A stretch of 11,775 nucleotides of DNA from HGM13006 sp964518645 (GCA_964518645.1 CAZFGL010000068.1:1-11775); one strand, 5' to 3'. Positions 1-6,103 are shown, counted from the stretch's first letter. Numbers and translations are program-made. Notes: a model not told the origin generated them from the letters alone.

Positions 1-354
1 GCGGCCATGAGCCTGTCCAGCTTCTGCGTGGTGACCAATGCACTGCGGCTGAATTTTATTGATATTCGCAGTCAAAAGCGTGATCGCAGGGGAAGGGAAC
101 CGGTGTCTCTGCCCCACAAGGAAATACAAAATACACAGGAGGAAATCACCATGGAAAAAGTAATGCATATTGAAGGTATGATGTGTATGCGCTGTGTGGC
201 GCATGTGGAGAAGGCACTGCTGGCAGTGCCCGGCGTGACCGCCGTGAATGTATCTCTGGAAAACGGCACTGCAACAGTTTCCGGTACCGCAGAGAATGAA
301 GCGCTCACCGAGGCAGTCACTGCCGCTGATTACGAAGTGAAGGGCATCGACTGA
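1..354 (+). CDS. copA: Copper-translocating P-type ATPase, C-terminal end fused to an HMA domain (5' partial)
   Basis: The reading frame is open from base 1. It begins with a segment (AAMSLSSFCVVTNALRL) typical of the last membrane helix of CopA-type P1B ATPases, which pump Cu(I) across the cytoplasmic membrane. No stop follows the helix. About 32 polar linker residues lead into a complete HMA domain with the metal motif GMMCMRC (CxxC) and a beta-alpha-beta-beta-alpha-beta-like pattern, ending at TGA 352-354. C-terminal HMA domains on CopA are, to my knowledge, found in Clostridia, so a true fusion is plausible. The catalytic core (DKTG, CPC motifs) lies outside the window, so copper specificity is inferred from the C-terminal helix only. 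An internal ribosome binding site and ATG at 137-153 offer a second product. A strong terminator follows the stop directly, so this is the last gene of its transcript. Confidence 0.8.
   Translation, partial: AAMSLSSFCVVTNALRLNFIDIRSQKRDRRGREPVSLPHKEIQNTQEEITMEKVMHIEGMMCMRCVAHVEKALLAVPGVTAVNVSLENGTATVSGTAENEALTEAVTAADYEVKGID
151..354 (+). CDS. Possible internal-start product: CopZ-like HMA copper chaperone (67 aa)
   Basis: An ATG at 151 inside the CopA frame is preceded by a perfect AGGAGG at 137-142 with 8 nt spacing, the best-looking translation start in this region. It would give a 67-residue protein that is nothing but an HMA domain (G9-M-M-C12-M-R-C15), the size and fold of the CopZ/Atx1 chaperones that carry Cu(I) to CopA in the cytoplasm. 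Because there is no stop upstream in the same frame, this may be an independent gene that lost an upstream stop, a second product of the copA message, or only the C-terminal domain of the fusion. A separate product from the copA message is known in E. coli, by frameshifting rather than an internal start. Confidence 0.5.
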   Translation: MEKVMHIEGMMCMRCVAHVEKALLAVPGVTAVNVSLENGTATVSGTAENEALTEAVTAADYEVKGID

Positions 355-361
355 GAATGAT

Positions 362-397
362 AAAAAGGAAGCAGGGGAGAACCTCTGCTTCCTTTTT
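362..397. terminator. Strong bidirectional intrinsic terminator
   Basis: A 16-bp stem (362-377 with 382-397, one G-T pair) closes an AGAA tetraloop. The outer pairs are A5 against T5, so either strand ends in a T tract. It lies just after the copA stop on the + strand and downstream of the carboxypeptidase on the - strand, and can end both convergent transcripts. Confidence 0.85.
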
Positions 398-412
398 GTA
401 GATATATGAATA

Positions 413-460
413 TGCCCCTGCGGACGTGGTGTTCCGTGGGGGCACGTTCAATGTTTGAAC
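413..460. repeat. Hairpin and palindrome in the 3' flank of the carboxypeptidase gene
   Basis: Two inverted repeats sit between the terminator and the carboxypeptidase stop. At 446-460, GTTCAA and TTGAAC flank TGT. At 413-444, a 12-bp stem with two wobble pairs on the + strand encloses an 8-nt loop. Neither has a T tract, so they are not terminators alone; they may stabilise the 3' end of the - strand mRNA. Function unknown. Confidence 0.45.
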
Positions 461-465
461 AGATA

Positions 466-1974
466 TTACAGCTGATAAAGTGCAGTGTACTTTTCTGTCA
501 GATAGTCAATGTAGTATTTGGCGTCAAACTTACCACAGCAGTTTTCAAAAAGCTCGCCGGGTTTATAGAGACTTCCAAAGCGGTGGATATGGTCGTGGAG
601 CCACTGGGTGATCTGGTCAAGGCCATCGGCGGCGATTACATCCTCCAGCTTCCCAAGCTCCTGCTCCATGGTGTATTTCATCTGTGCGCCGTAGGCACTG
701 CCCAGAGCATAGGAGGGGAAGTAACCAATGGAGCCACCGGACCAGTGGCTGTCCTGCAGGCAGCCCCGGGTGTCATCCGGTACTTCAACCCCCAGGTATT
801 CCCGGTACAGCCGGTTCCATGCACTGGGTACGTCCCTGACGGCAAGGGTTCCGGCAATCAGCTGCTTTTCCATTTCATAACGAACCATCACATGGAGGCA
901 GTAGCAAAGCTCGTCGGCCTCTGTGCGGATCAGGCTGGGCTGCGCTTTGTTTACCCCACGGTACATCATCTCAGGGGTTACATCCTTCAGCTGTTCCGGG
1001 AACAGCTCCTGCATCTTCGGGAAGATCTTCTCCACAAAGGCACGGCTGCGCCCCACAATGTTCTCGTAGAACCGACTCTGGCTTTCGTGGATGCCCATGG
1101 AAACACCACCGGAGAGGAAGGTGAAGTTATAAGCGTCCTCACAGCCCATGTCATAGATGGCGTGGCCACCCTCATGGATGACGGAGTACATGGAGGAGTG
1201 GACGCAGTCCTCGTAATAATGGGTGGTGATCCGGATGTCGTGGTTGTTGGGGCCGGCGGTAAAGGGATGCTCTGTCTCGGCAATGGTACAGCGGGTCTTG
1301 TCGATGCCCATAACATCCATCAGGTAATCCGAAAGCTTCCGCTGCTGCTCCACGGGATAATGACGATATAGGAAGCTGTCGTCGATCTCGGGCTTCTGGC
1401 CGATGGCGTGGATCAGGGGGACGATCGCTTCCCGGAGCTGACAGAAAAACTCGTCCAGAATCTCCTGATTCATGCCCTCCTCATACTCGTTCAGCAGGGC
1501 ATCGTAGGGAGAAAGCTCCGGGTTATAGTAACCGGCAAATTTCCGGTTGTATTCCACAATTTTTTCAAGGACAGGGGCAAAGGCGGGGAAATCATTTTCG
1601 TTTTTCGCCTTCCGCCAGATGCCGGAGGCATCATTCAGCAGCAGATTATATGCCACATACTCATCCTGAGGGATGCGGGAGATCTGCTGGCACTGCTTTT
1701 TCAGCAGCTCCACCTGACGGAGCTGTTCCCGGGTCAGTTCGTTCCGGTGCTGCTCCAGAAAATCCGTAAGCTCCAGATTTTTCGGATCGGCGATGAGCTG
1801 GTAGCTCAGGGTGCTGAAATGCTCCATAACACGGCCACGGCCCTCGGCAGAATCCTCCGGGGCAGCGGTAGCCTCGTCCACGGAGATGATCTCCATGACG
1901 TGACGGTATACATAGCTGGTATCCTGAATGCGCTTCAGGGCATCCAGACCGGTTTGCAGATCAAGAATACTCAT
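466..1974 (-). CDS. M32 family metallocarboxypeptidase (carboxypeptidase Taq type)
   Basis: The 502-residue product has the usual M32 length and every family signature: HPF (236-238), DIRIT (246-250), the zinc motif HEGGH (267-271), HESQ (296-299, whose Glu is the third zinc ligand), IRTEAD (349-354) and GYFPSYALG (417-425). M32 enzymes are cytoplasmic zinc carboxypeptidases that remove C-terminal residues from peptides, so a role in peptide recycling is likely. No signal peptide is present. The ATG at 1974-1972 has AGGAGG at 1984-1979 with 4 nt spacing. Only 10 nt separate it from the stop of the thioesterase gene upstream, so the two are co-transcribed and the ribosome binding site starts right after that stop. 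The mostly alpha-helical N-terminal half (1-230) is typical of the family. No damaged catalytic residue is seen. Confidence 0.96.
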   Translation of the reverse strand: MSILDLQTGLDALKRIQDTSYVYRHVMEIISVDEATAAPEDSAEGRGRVMEHFSTLSYQLIADPKNLELTDFLEQHRNELTREQLRQVELLKKQCQQISRIPQDEYVAYNLLLNDASGIWRKAKNENDFPAFAPVLEKIVEYNRKFAGYYNPELSPYDALLNEYEEGMNQEILDEFFCQLREAIVPLIHAIGQKPEIDDSFLYRHYPVEQQRKLSDYLMDVMGIDKTRCTIAETEHPFTAGPNNHDIRITTHYYEDCVHSSMYSVIHEGGHAIYDMGCEDAYNFTFLSGGVSMGIHESQSRFYENIVGRSRAFVEKIFPKMQELFPEQLKDVTPEMMYRGVNKAQPSLIRTEADELCYCLHVMVRYEMEKQLIAGTLAVRDVPSAWNRLYREYLGVEVPDDTRGCLQDSHWSGGSIGYFPSYALGSAYGAQMKYTMEQELGKLEDVIAADGLDQITQWLHDHIHRFGSLYKPGELFENCCGKFDAKYYIDYLTEKYTALYQL

Positions 1975-1984
1975 GGTTCCTCCT

Positions 1985-2458
1985 TTAACGCATGCCGCTG
2001 GCAGTGTAGTAGGTGCCGGTGGCGCTGCCTACGATCTTGTCCTCCTGTCCCTCCATCCATGCCTTTGCAGAGGCATAGGCCATGGTTTTGCCACAGGAAA
2101 ACAGCTGGGCTTCCACAAACAGACGTTTGCCCACAGCCACCGGGCGCTCATAAGATACGTTCATGTTGATAGTGGGGGTCAGAAACTCTCCGCTGAAATA
2201 AAAGGTAAGGCTGCCCATGGTGAGATCCATTGCCCCTGCCAGTGCACCGCCGTGCATGACCCCCGCAGGGTTTCTCATGTAATTCTCCACAGGATAGGAC
2301 AGGACAAGGGTTTTGCTCTGAAAATCGCAGTGTTCAAACCGGGATTTCATCAGCACGTTGAAGCTGGGGCCGCGGGAGTCCTGTTCGCTGTTGACCCGCT
2401 GGTTGAATTTGCGGCAGGAAATTTCCATTCCGGCCTGAGAAAAAAGCTCTGGTTCCAT
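1985..2458 (-). CDS. PaaI-type hotdog-fold thioesterase
   Basis: The 157-residue protein has the hotdog-thioesterase signature HGGALAGAMDLTMG in mid-sequence, with the preceding NPAGVM and the strand-rich C-terminal half (INMNVSYERPVAVG) usual for the PaaI/YbdB group. These enzymes hydrolyse acyl-CoA or aryl-CoA thioesters in the cytoplasm as homotetramers; the Asp in the helix after HGG is the usual catalytic acid. The substrate cannot be told from sequence. The start chosen is the ATG at 2458-2456, with GGAGGA at 2470-2465 and 6 nt spacing; the frame stays open further upstream, but that extension runs through a terminator hairpin and into rex and has no family similarity. It is first in a two-gene unit with the M32 carboxypeptidase. 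No functional link between the two products is obvious. Confidence 0.9.
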   Translation of the reverse strand: MEPELFSQAGMEISCRKFNQRVNSEQDSRGPSFNVLMKSRFEHCDFQSKTLVLSYPVENYMRNPAGVMHGGALAGAMDLTMGSLTFYFSGEFLTPTINMNVSYERPVAVGKRLFVEAQLFSCGKTMAYASAKAWMEGQEDKIVGSATGTYYTASGMR

Positions 2459-2486
2459 GGTTTGTCCTCCATTGTTGATAGTGTTG

Positions 2487-2492
2487 ATTATA
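2487..2492 (-). promoter_or_regulatory. Possible -10 element for the thioesterase-carboxypeptidase unit
   Basis: A perfect TATAAT on the - strand lies 28 bp upstream of the thioesterase start, just past the rex terminator. No matching -35 is visible, because that position falls in the terminator stem. Support is therefore only the -10. Confidence 0.35.
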
Positions 2493-2504
2493 GATGCAGT
2501 GAAA

Positions 2505-2532
2505 CCCCCGGCCTTCCGGAGAAGACCGGGGG
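2505..2532 (-). terminator. Intrinsic terminator after rex
   Basis: Two 12-nt arms (2505-2516, 2521-2532) pair perfectly on the - strand apart from one G-T wobble, and close a UCCG tetraloop of the stable UNCG type. The other strand has an A-C mismatch at that place, which favours - strand function. Only three T residues follow, so efficiency is uncertain. Confidence 0.65.
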
Positions 2533-2537
2533 AGAGA

Positions 2538-3173
2538 TTATCCGTTGAGTCGCTTTTCCTGAAGCTGTCTGGAAAGCTCACCAAGGGACACGGCAATGAT
2601 CTCGTTTTTAACGATCACATTATCCGGAACCTTCAGGTGTACCGGTGCAAAATTCCAGATGGCTTCAATACCGCCCTCCACCAGTTTGTCACAGACCTCC
2701 TGTGCGTGGAGTGCGGGGACGGTGATAATGCCGATATGTACCTTCATGCGCCGACATAGACTGGTCATACGCTTGATGGAGAGAATCGGTCTGCCACCGA
2801 TTTCACGGCCCACAAGGGCTTCATCTGCATCAAAAGCGGCGATCACATCCACGCCGTAATCGGAATAGTTGCTGTAGCTGAGCAGAGCACGGCCAAGCTG
2901 ACCGGCACCCACGATCACTGCGTTGGAAATATCGTCATAGCCCAGAGCATGCTCGATCAGTCCGGTCAGATCTTTCACGTCGTAGTCCTCACCGGGGGCA
3001 CGGTTTGCGCCACAGGCGCTCAAATCGTGACGAACCTGACTGGGGCTGACCCGTACCACCTCGCCGATCTGGTCGGCGGTGACGGAAGTATGTCCCAACT
3101 GGGTTTCGGATTTCAGCATGATAAGATATTGCGGCAGCCGCTGAAGGGTGCCCTGAGAAAGCGCAGCAATCAT
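2538..3173 (-). CDS. rex: Redox-sensing transcriptional repressor Rex
   Basis: The 211-residue length and domain order match Rex: an N-terminal winged helix (about 10-65, with recognition stretch VSPSQVRHDLS at 42-52), then a Rossmann NAD(H) domain with GAGQLG (89-94), AAFDAD (112-117), ITVPALHAQEV (150-160) and IWNFAPVHL (172-180), and a C-terminal swap helix. Rex is a cytoplasmic dimer that represses fermentation and electron-transfer genes until NADH rises. The canonical wing (DLSYFG followed by Gly-rich residues) is replaced by DLSACGANRAPG, so its operator preference may differ from the textbook one. The ATG at 3173 has AGGAGG at 3186-3181, 7 nt spacing. It lies 34 nt downstream of the Gly-Pro repeat gene and is probably co-transcribed with it. 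No canonical Rex operator was found in the window. Confidence 0.95.
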   Translation of the reverse strand: MIAALSQGTLQRLPQYLIMLKSETQLGHTSVTADQIGEVVRVSPSQVRHDLSACGANRAPGEDYDVKDLTGLIEHALGYDDISNAVIVGAGQLGRALLSYSNYSDYGVDVIAAFDADEALVGREIGGRPILSIKRMTSLCRRMKVHIGIITVPALHAQEVCDKLVEGGIEAIWNFAPVHLKVPDNVIVKNEIIAVSLGELSRQLQEKRLNG

Positions 3174-3207
3174 GAGATAGCCTCCTAAGCGATGATAGGT
3201 TTATATT

Positions 3208-3780
3208 TTACGACAAAAGTGCCCCGGAAATCAAGTCACTGGAGATACCATATTCCGCATTCAGCACCTGACAAATAGCACCACGGACAAAGTTTGCAAT
3301 AAACATGCCCTTCATAACCATGTCATACAGGGGAACACCGGGGCCGGCGACACATTTTTCCTCGGAGATGGCCTCAAAGCCTGCGACGTAGGCTGCATCG
3401 GTTTCCTGAATTTTTTTCTTCAGCAGGGCGTAATCCTCAATATCATACTTGGGCTCGCCCATGCCGGGACCACCGGGACCAGCAGGACCGCCGGGACCAC
3501 CAGGACCACCAGGACCGCCGGGACCACCAGGACCACCAGGACCACCGGGGCCACCAGGACCACCGGGACCGCCCATGCCGGGGCCGTTATCGCTGAGCAT
3601 ATTCAGGCTCATGGAAAGGGTTCCAGACATGCGATCCAGCGCACCGTGGATGGAGCCGAAGATGTAGTTGGTTTTTACGTCAGCCTTGCGCTGCTGATCG
3701 GTGAGACCGTCCAAAAGGGTGAGGAGCTTTGCGTTTTGAAGCTGATTGAACTTTGCAATGACAATCATAGCGTCTTTCAT
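3208..3780 (-). CDS. Uncharacterised protein with a collagen-like Gly-Pro-Gly insert; possibly DinB-like
   Basis: This 190-residue protein has two helical parts (1-65 and 110-190) split by residues 71-106, which are twelve uninterrupted Gly-Pro-Gly/Ala units with Met-Gly on the N-terminal side and Met on the C-terminal side. The N-terminal pattern (FNQLQNAKLLTLLDGLTDQQ, then YIFGSIHGALDRM) and the C-terminal VRGAICQVLNAEYG recall the DinB/DUF664 four-helix fold, with the repeat placed in the loop between helices. The histidines that bind metal in that family are not found at the expected places, so if related it has probably lost catalysis. No signal peptide, membrane helix or sortase motif is visible, so it should be cytoplasmic, unusual for a collagen-like sequence. 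The ATG at 3780 has AGGAGG at 3796-3791 (10 nt). It precedes rex in the same likely transcript. The function is unknown and the fold assignment tentative. Confidence 0.8.
   Translation of the reverse strand: MKDAMIVIAKFNQLQNAKLLTLLDGLTDQQRKADVKTNYIFGSIHGALDRMSGTLSMSLNMLSDNGPGMGGPGGPGGPGGPGGPGGPGGPGGPGGPGGPAGPGGPGMGEPKYDIEDYALLKKKIQETDAAYVAGFEAISEEKCVAGPGVPLYDMVMKGMFIANFVRGAICQVLNAEYGISSDLISGALLS
3463..3573. repeat. 9-bp imperfect tandem repeat within the Gly-Pro coding stretch
   Basis: Twelve consecutive 9-bp units (3463-3570) plus one leftover codon encode Gly-Pro-Gly, once Gly-Pro-Ala. The unit alternates mainly between ACCAGGACC and ACCGGGACC-like forms on the + strand. Third-position variation shows the copies have drifted, while near-identical neighbours remain able to slip. 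Any unit gain or loss keeps frame. Confidence 0.9.
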
Positions 3781-3813
3781 GATTATTACGCCTCCTAAAG
3801 GTTAGATGCGGTC

Positions 3814-3822
3814 ATTATAGCA
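3814..3822 (-). promoter_or_regulatory. Extended -10 promoter for the Gly-Pro gene and rex
   Basis: On the - strand TGC directly precedes a perfect TATAAT, forming an extended -10 that needs no good -35 (the -35 position reads GTGCGT). The start of transcription would be near 3807, about 27 nt ahead of the ATG and 5' of the ribosome binding site at 3796-3791. Confidence 0.6.
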
Positions 3823-3878
3823 CAGTGACAGGGAAAACGCACTGTTCAATTTCCGTTTCCCGTGGCGGAATGAATGCT

Positions 3879-4427
3879 TCAGCGAATGATTTTTTTCGCC
3901 TTGATATATCGTTCCTCTTCTGAGAAAACACAGCCACAGTATTTCTGCATATAGAAGCCCTTTTCCCGGGCTTTTTCCTGCCCCTCCCGGAAGTAGGGAC
4001 GGAAATCCTGATAAAAGAACTTTACACCGAAGTGGTTGGCAGCATCCTGTGCCAGCTCCCGCATGACCTCGTGCTTCTGATAGGGACTGATGAACAGGGA
4101 AGAGGTAAAGGCATCGTAACCGTGTTCCGCCGCATACCGGGCGGTCTCGCCCAGCCGGATCTCGTAGCACTTGAGACAGCGGTTTTCAATATCCCCGGCA
4201 ACCTCCCGGATGAAGGGACGAAGGGCGTAGTCGTTTTTCTCCAGCAGAGGAAGCTGGATCTCCTGTGCATACTCCCGGAGACAGTTTCTGCGGGCACGGT
4301 ATTCAGTAAAGGGATGGATATTGGGGTTGAACCAGAACCCGTCGGGGTTAATGCCCTCCTGAGTTCTGAGGGTTTCGATACACATGAGGCTGCAGGGTGC
4401 GCAGCAGATATGAAGCAGCAGCTTCAT
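3879..4427 (-). CDS. queH: Epoxyqueuosine reductase QueH
   Basis: The 182-residue protein matches QueH (formerly DUF208) along its length: the N-terminal HICCAPCS with Cys8-Cys9, CLKC (Cys84, Cys87) followed by YEIRL, the FTSSLFISPYQ segment (107-117), DFRPYFREG (141-149) and YMQKYCGC (159-166). QueH is the cobalamin-independent enzyme that reduces epoxyqueuosine to queuosine at position 34 of tRNAs for Tyr, His, Asn and Asp. The conserved cysteines hold its Fe-S cluster and metal site, and all appear intact. The ATG at 4427 is preceded by GGAGGTGA at 4439-4432. It is transcribed divergently from the AraC-family gene. Downstream is a 98-nt gap with its own promoter, so queH may be monocistronic or read through into the Gly-Pro/rex unit. 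Confidence 0.95.
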   Translation of the reverse strand: MKLLLHICCAPCSLMCIETLRTQEGINPDGFWFNPNIHPFTEYRARRNCLREYAQEIQLPLLEKNDYALRPFIREVAGDIENRCLKCYEIRLGETARYAAEHGYDAFTSSLFISPYQKHEVMRELAQDAANHFGVKFFYQDFRPYFREGQEKAREKGFYMQKYCGCVFSEEERYIKAKKIIR

Positions 4428-4447
4428 ACAATCACCTCCAATTAATT

Positions 4448-4476
4448 ATTGTACCGCAAACCACCGATTCTGAAAA
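4448..4476 (-). promoter_or_regulatory. Possible queH promoter
   Basis: On the - strand TTTTCA (4476-4471) and TACAAT (4453-4448) are 17 nt apart, 4/6 and 5/6 matches to sigma-A elements. Transcription would start near 4441, giving a very short leader that just includes the ribosome binding site, which makes the call uncertain. Confidence 0.35.
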
Positions 4477-4504
4477 GAGAAAAAAACAATCTGCGGTTTT
4501 TTTT
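4453..4504 (+). terminator. Terminator-like hairpin with T8 tail, no gene upstream
   Basis: ACCGCA (4453-4458) can pair with TGCGGT (4492-4497), and GATT (4466-4469) with AATC (4488-4491); the right arm runs into eight T residues (4497-4504). No + strand gene lies upstream, so it could stop antisense transcription across queH before the AraC gene. The large internal loop makes it weak. Confidence 0.3.
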
Positions 4505-4534
4505 CTATCAAAATGACACTTTTTGAACTTTTAC

Positions 4535-4576
4535 TTTACTTTTGGTGGTAATGTGTTATAATGAGAACGACACATT
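4535..4576 (+). promoter_or_regulatory. AraC-gene promoter with palindromic operator over the -10
   Basis: TTTACT (4535-4540), 16 nt, then a perfect TATAAT (4557-4562) preceded by TGT, giving an extended -10. A perfect 7-bp inverted repeat, AATGTGT (4550-4556) and ACACATT (4570-4576), encloses the -10 and the probable start of transcription (near 4569). Such placement suits repression by a dimeric regulator; which one is unknown. Confidence 0.6.
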
Positions 4577-4581
4577 TTGTA

Positions 4582-4608
4582 GGTTTTGCGGTGTGAAAAC
4601 CGCTTTTT
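4582..4608 (+). promoter_or_regulatory. Two overlapping alternative hairpins in the AraC-gene leader
   Basis: GGTTTT/AAAACC (4582-4587, 4596-4601) and GCGGT/ACCGC (4588-4592, 4599-4603) share bases and cannot form together. The second is followed by five T residues, like a small intrinsic terminator, 20 nt before the ATG. Stems of 5-6 bp are weak, so an attenuator is only a possibility. Confidence 0.3.
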
Positions 4609-4627
4609 ATTCTGTGGAGGGAATTGC

Positions 4628-6007
4628 ATGTCTCAGGATGTAGTACGTTTTGAATCGTTGTTTACCGCGCCGGAATCGGCACCGTCCCGGCCGTCTCCCA
4701 TTCGTGAGGGGCACGAGGCTCCCCCGGCGGGGATGGGAATGCTGGCGGGCAACCAGAAGGACTCCTATCAGGATCTGGAGCGGAAGTACCGGCACCGTAC
4801 CTATCAGGCTCAGGAACTGATGATCGAAAAGCTTCTGCGGGGCCATTTCAATCCCAATGAGGCGCTGGAGCGGAAGCTCAATATGTTTGATCTTCATTTT
4901 GAGGGCAACCGCTATATGGTGGTACTGGTACGTCCTGCGGACAACGACAATATGTTTGTGGATTACGCCAGTGACCTCCGGGACGGGGGACAGATCGGTC
5001 TGATCGTCTCCTCCATTTTCTCCGAACTGCTGGGAGAGACCTATTCCTGCTTCCCGGCAAATCTGGAGGACAGATATGCATTCCTGCTGAACTTCTCCGA
5101 TACGGACGATCAGAAGGTTACGTCTGCGGTGGCTGCGACCTGCCGGGATGCGGTAAAGTTTATCAAGGATAATTTTACGCTGGAGCTTCGTGTGTGCGTC
5201 AGCGATGTGTGCGAGGGCTTCCACCCTCTGCACGAGATGTTCCGGGAGACGGATATGGTGTCCGGAGATGCCAACACGGTTTATGTGGATGGGGTCTGTG
5301 TGCGGGCTGAGGGTGGTATGATCGCCGGCCCCAAGCGTCCTGAGCCTTCCATTGAAAAACAGTATCTCAATGCTCTGGTAACACAGGACTTCCAGACTGC
5401 GTTGCAGCTGACGCTGGAACGGGTGCGTGCCCTCTATATGGAGGGGGGGAAGCCGGATCTGGAGAGGGTGAAAATGTTCCTGAATATGCGGCTTCATACC
5501 ACCAGGAATGTGCTGGCGACACCTATGAACACCATGGGGTCGGACGGCCGTGTTCTGGGAGACAACCTGATGCATATGGATTACTGCAACTCCATGGAGG
5601 ATGTGGAAAAATCCCTGACGCAGATTTTTACCGAGCTGGATAACCACTTTAACTCCGCCCCCTCGGATTACACCGGTACCACCGGAAAGGTCATTAACCT
5701 GATCAGCAAGAAGTATATGGAGCCGGATCTCAGCGTGGAAATGATATGCGACTGCCTTGGAAAGAGCCGGAGCTATCTGTCCCGGATGTTTAAGGAGAAC
5801 ACAGGGATGAACCTGCTGGATTATCTCCATACCACCCGCCTGACGGAGGCCAAAAAGCTGCTCAATGAGACGGAGCTGGGAATTTCCGAGATCGCTGCCA
5901 AGGTGGGCTATTACTCCGGCTGGACGCTGGCCCGTGTATTTAAGCGCTATGAGGGCATTACCCCTACCGCATACCGTAAGGCATTCTGCAACAACACGGA
6001 GGCCTGA
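4628..6007 (+). CDS. AraC-family transcriptional regulator, soluble, with degenerate cyclase-like central domain
   Basis: The 459-residue protein ends in a clear AraC/XylS double helix-turn-helix (about 352-455): SVEMICDCLGKSRSYLSRMFKE, then ISEIAAKVGYYS and FKRYEGITPTAYR. Residues 50-90 (ERKYRHRTYQAQELMIEKLL, then EALERKLNMF) and 92-215 resemble the cytoplasmic part of large membrane-bound AraC sensors, which carry a degenerate GGDEF-like domain; no GGDEF motif remains here. There is no membrane helix: the first 45 residues are Pro/Ser-rich and look disordered. It therefore appears to be a cytoplasmic form without the usual extracellular sensor. The ATG at 4628 has GGAGGG at 4616-4621 (6 nt spacing); an upstream TTG in frame at 4586 lacks such a site. 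The next gene, an acyltransferase, is a likely target (inference). Confidence 0.9.
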   Translation: MSQDVVRFESLFTAPESAPSRPSPIREGHEAPPAGMGMLAGNQKDSYQDLERKYRHRTYQAQELMIEKLLRGHFNPNEALERKLNMFDLHFEGNRYMVVLVRPADNDNMFVDYASDLRDGGQIGLIVSSIFSELLGETYSCFPANLEDRYAFLLNFSDTDDQKVTSAVAATCRDAVKFIKDNFTLELRVCVSDVCEGFHPLHEMFRETDMVSGDANTVYVDGVCVRAEGGMIAGPKRPEPSIEKQYLNALVTQDFQTALQLTLERVRALYMEGGKPDLERVKMFLNMRLHTTRNVLATPMNTMGSDGRVLGDNLMHMDYCNSMEDVEKSLTQIFTELDNHFNSAPSDYTGTTGKVINLISKKYMEPDLSVEMICDCLGKSRSYLSRMFKENTGMNLLDYLHTTRLTEAKKLLNETELGISEIAAKVGYYSGWTLARVFKRYEGITPTAYRKAFCNNTEA

Positions 6008-6041
6008 TTCATTCGGAAAACACATAAACTACACAATTTCA

Positions 6042-6070
6042 TTGCAATATCTACACGTCTATGATAAAAT
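6042..6070 (+). promoter_or_regulatory. Acyltransferase promoter
   Basis: TTGCAA (6042-6047) and TAAAAT (6065-6070) are exactly 17 nt apart, 4/6 and 5/6 matches to sigma-A elements. Transcription would begin near 6077, at the end of the left arm of the adjoining hairpin, so the mRNA would not contain that arm. Confidence 0.5.
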
Positions 6071-6103
6071 CACCTCCGGAGAGAACTTTGGAGGTGATTT
6101 TTT
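6066..6103 (+). promoter_or_regulatory. Perfect 12-bp hairpin covering the acyltransferase ribosome binding site; terminator-like
   Basis: The arms 6066-6077 and 6090-6101 are perfect inverted repeats around a 12-nt loop, with T6 at 6098-6103. The right arm holds the GGAGGTGA ribosome binding site (6090-6097), and the start codon begins at 6102. In a read-through transcript from the AraC gene the structure would act as terminator, translation block, or both. Confidence 0.7.

Noticed and set aside
406..1371. Long + strand open frame of 321 codons opposite the carboxypeptidase
   Set aside because: It is antisense to a gene with all M32 motifs, has no family similarity, and no ribosome binding site.
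2459..3207. Rex operator near rex or its neighbours
   Set aside because: No TTGTGAAN4TTCACAA-like palindrome was found in these gaps or elsewhere in the window's intergenic regions.
3463..3573. Possible CRISPR-like array
   Set aside because: Units are contiguous 9-bp coding repeats with no spacers.
3449..3667. Gly-Pro-Pro collagen-like open frame on the + strand
   Set aside because: It is the complement of the Gly-Pro-Gly repeat; it has no ribosome binding site and no similarity outside the repeat.
4607..6025. 472-codon - strand open frame opposite the AraC gene
   Set aside because: It mirrors the codon bias of the clear AraC-family gene and contains no recognisable domain.
5865..6101. N-terminal extension of the acyltransferase overlapping the AraC gene
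   Set aside because: Sequence is unlike the family and lies before the strong GGAGGTGA site; TTG 6102 explains the start better.
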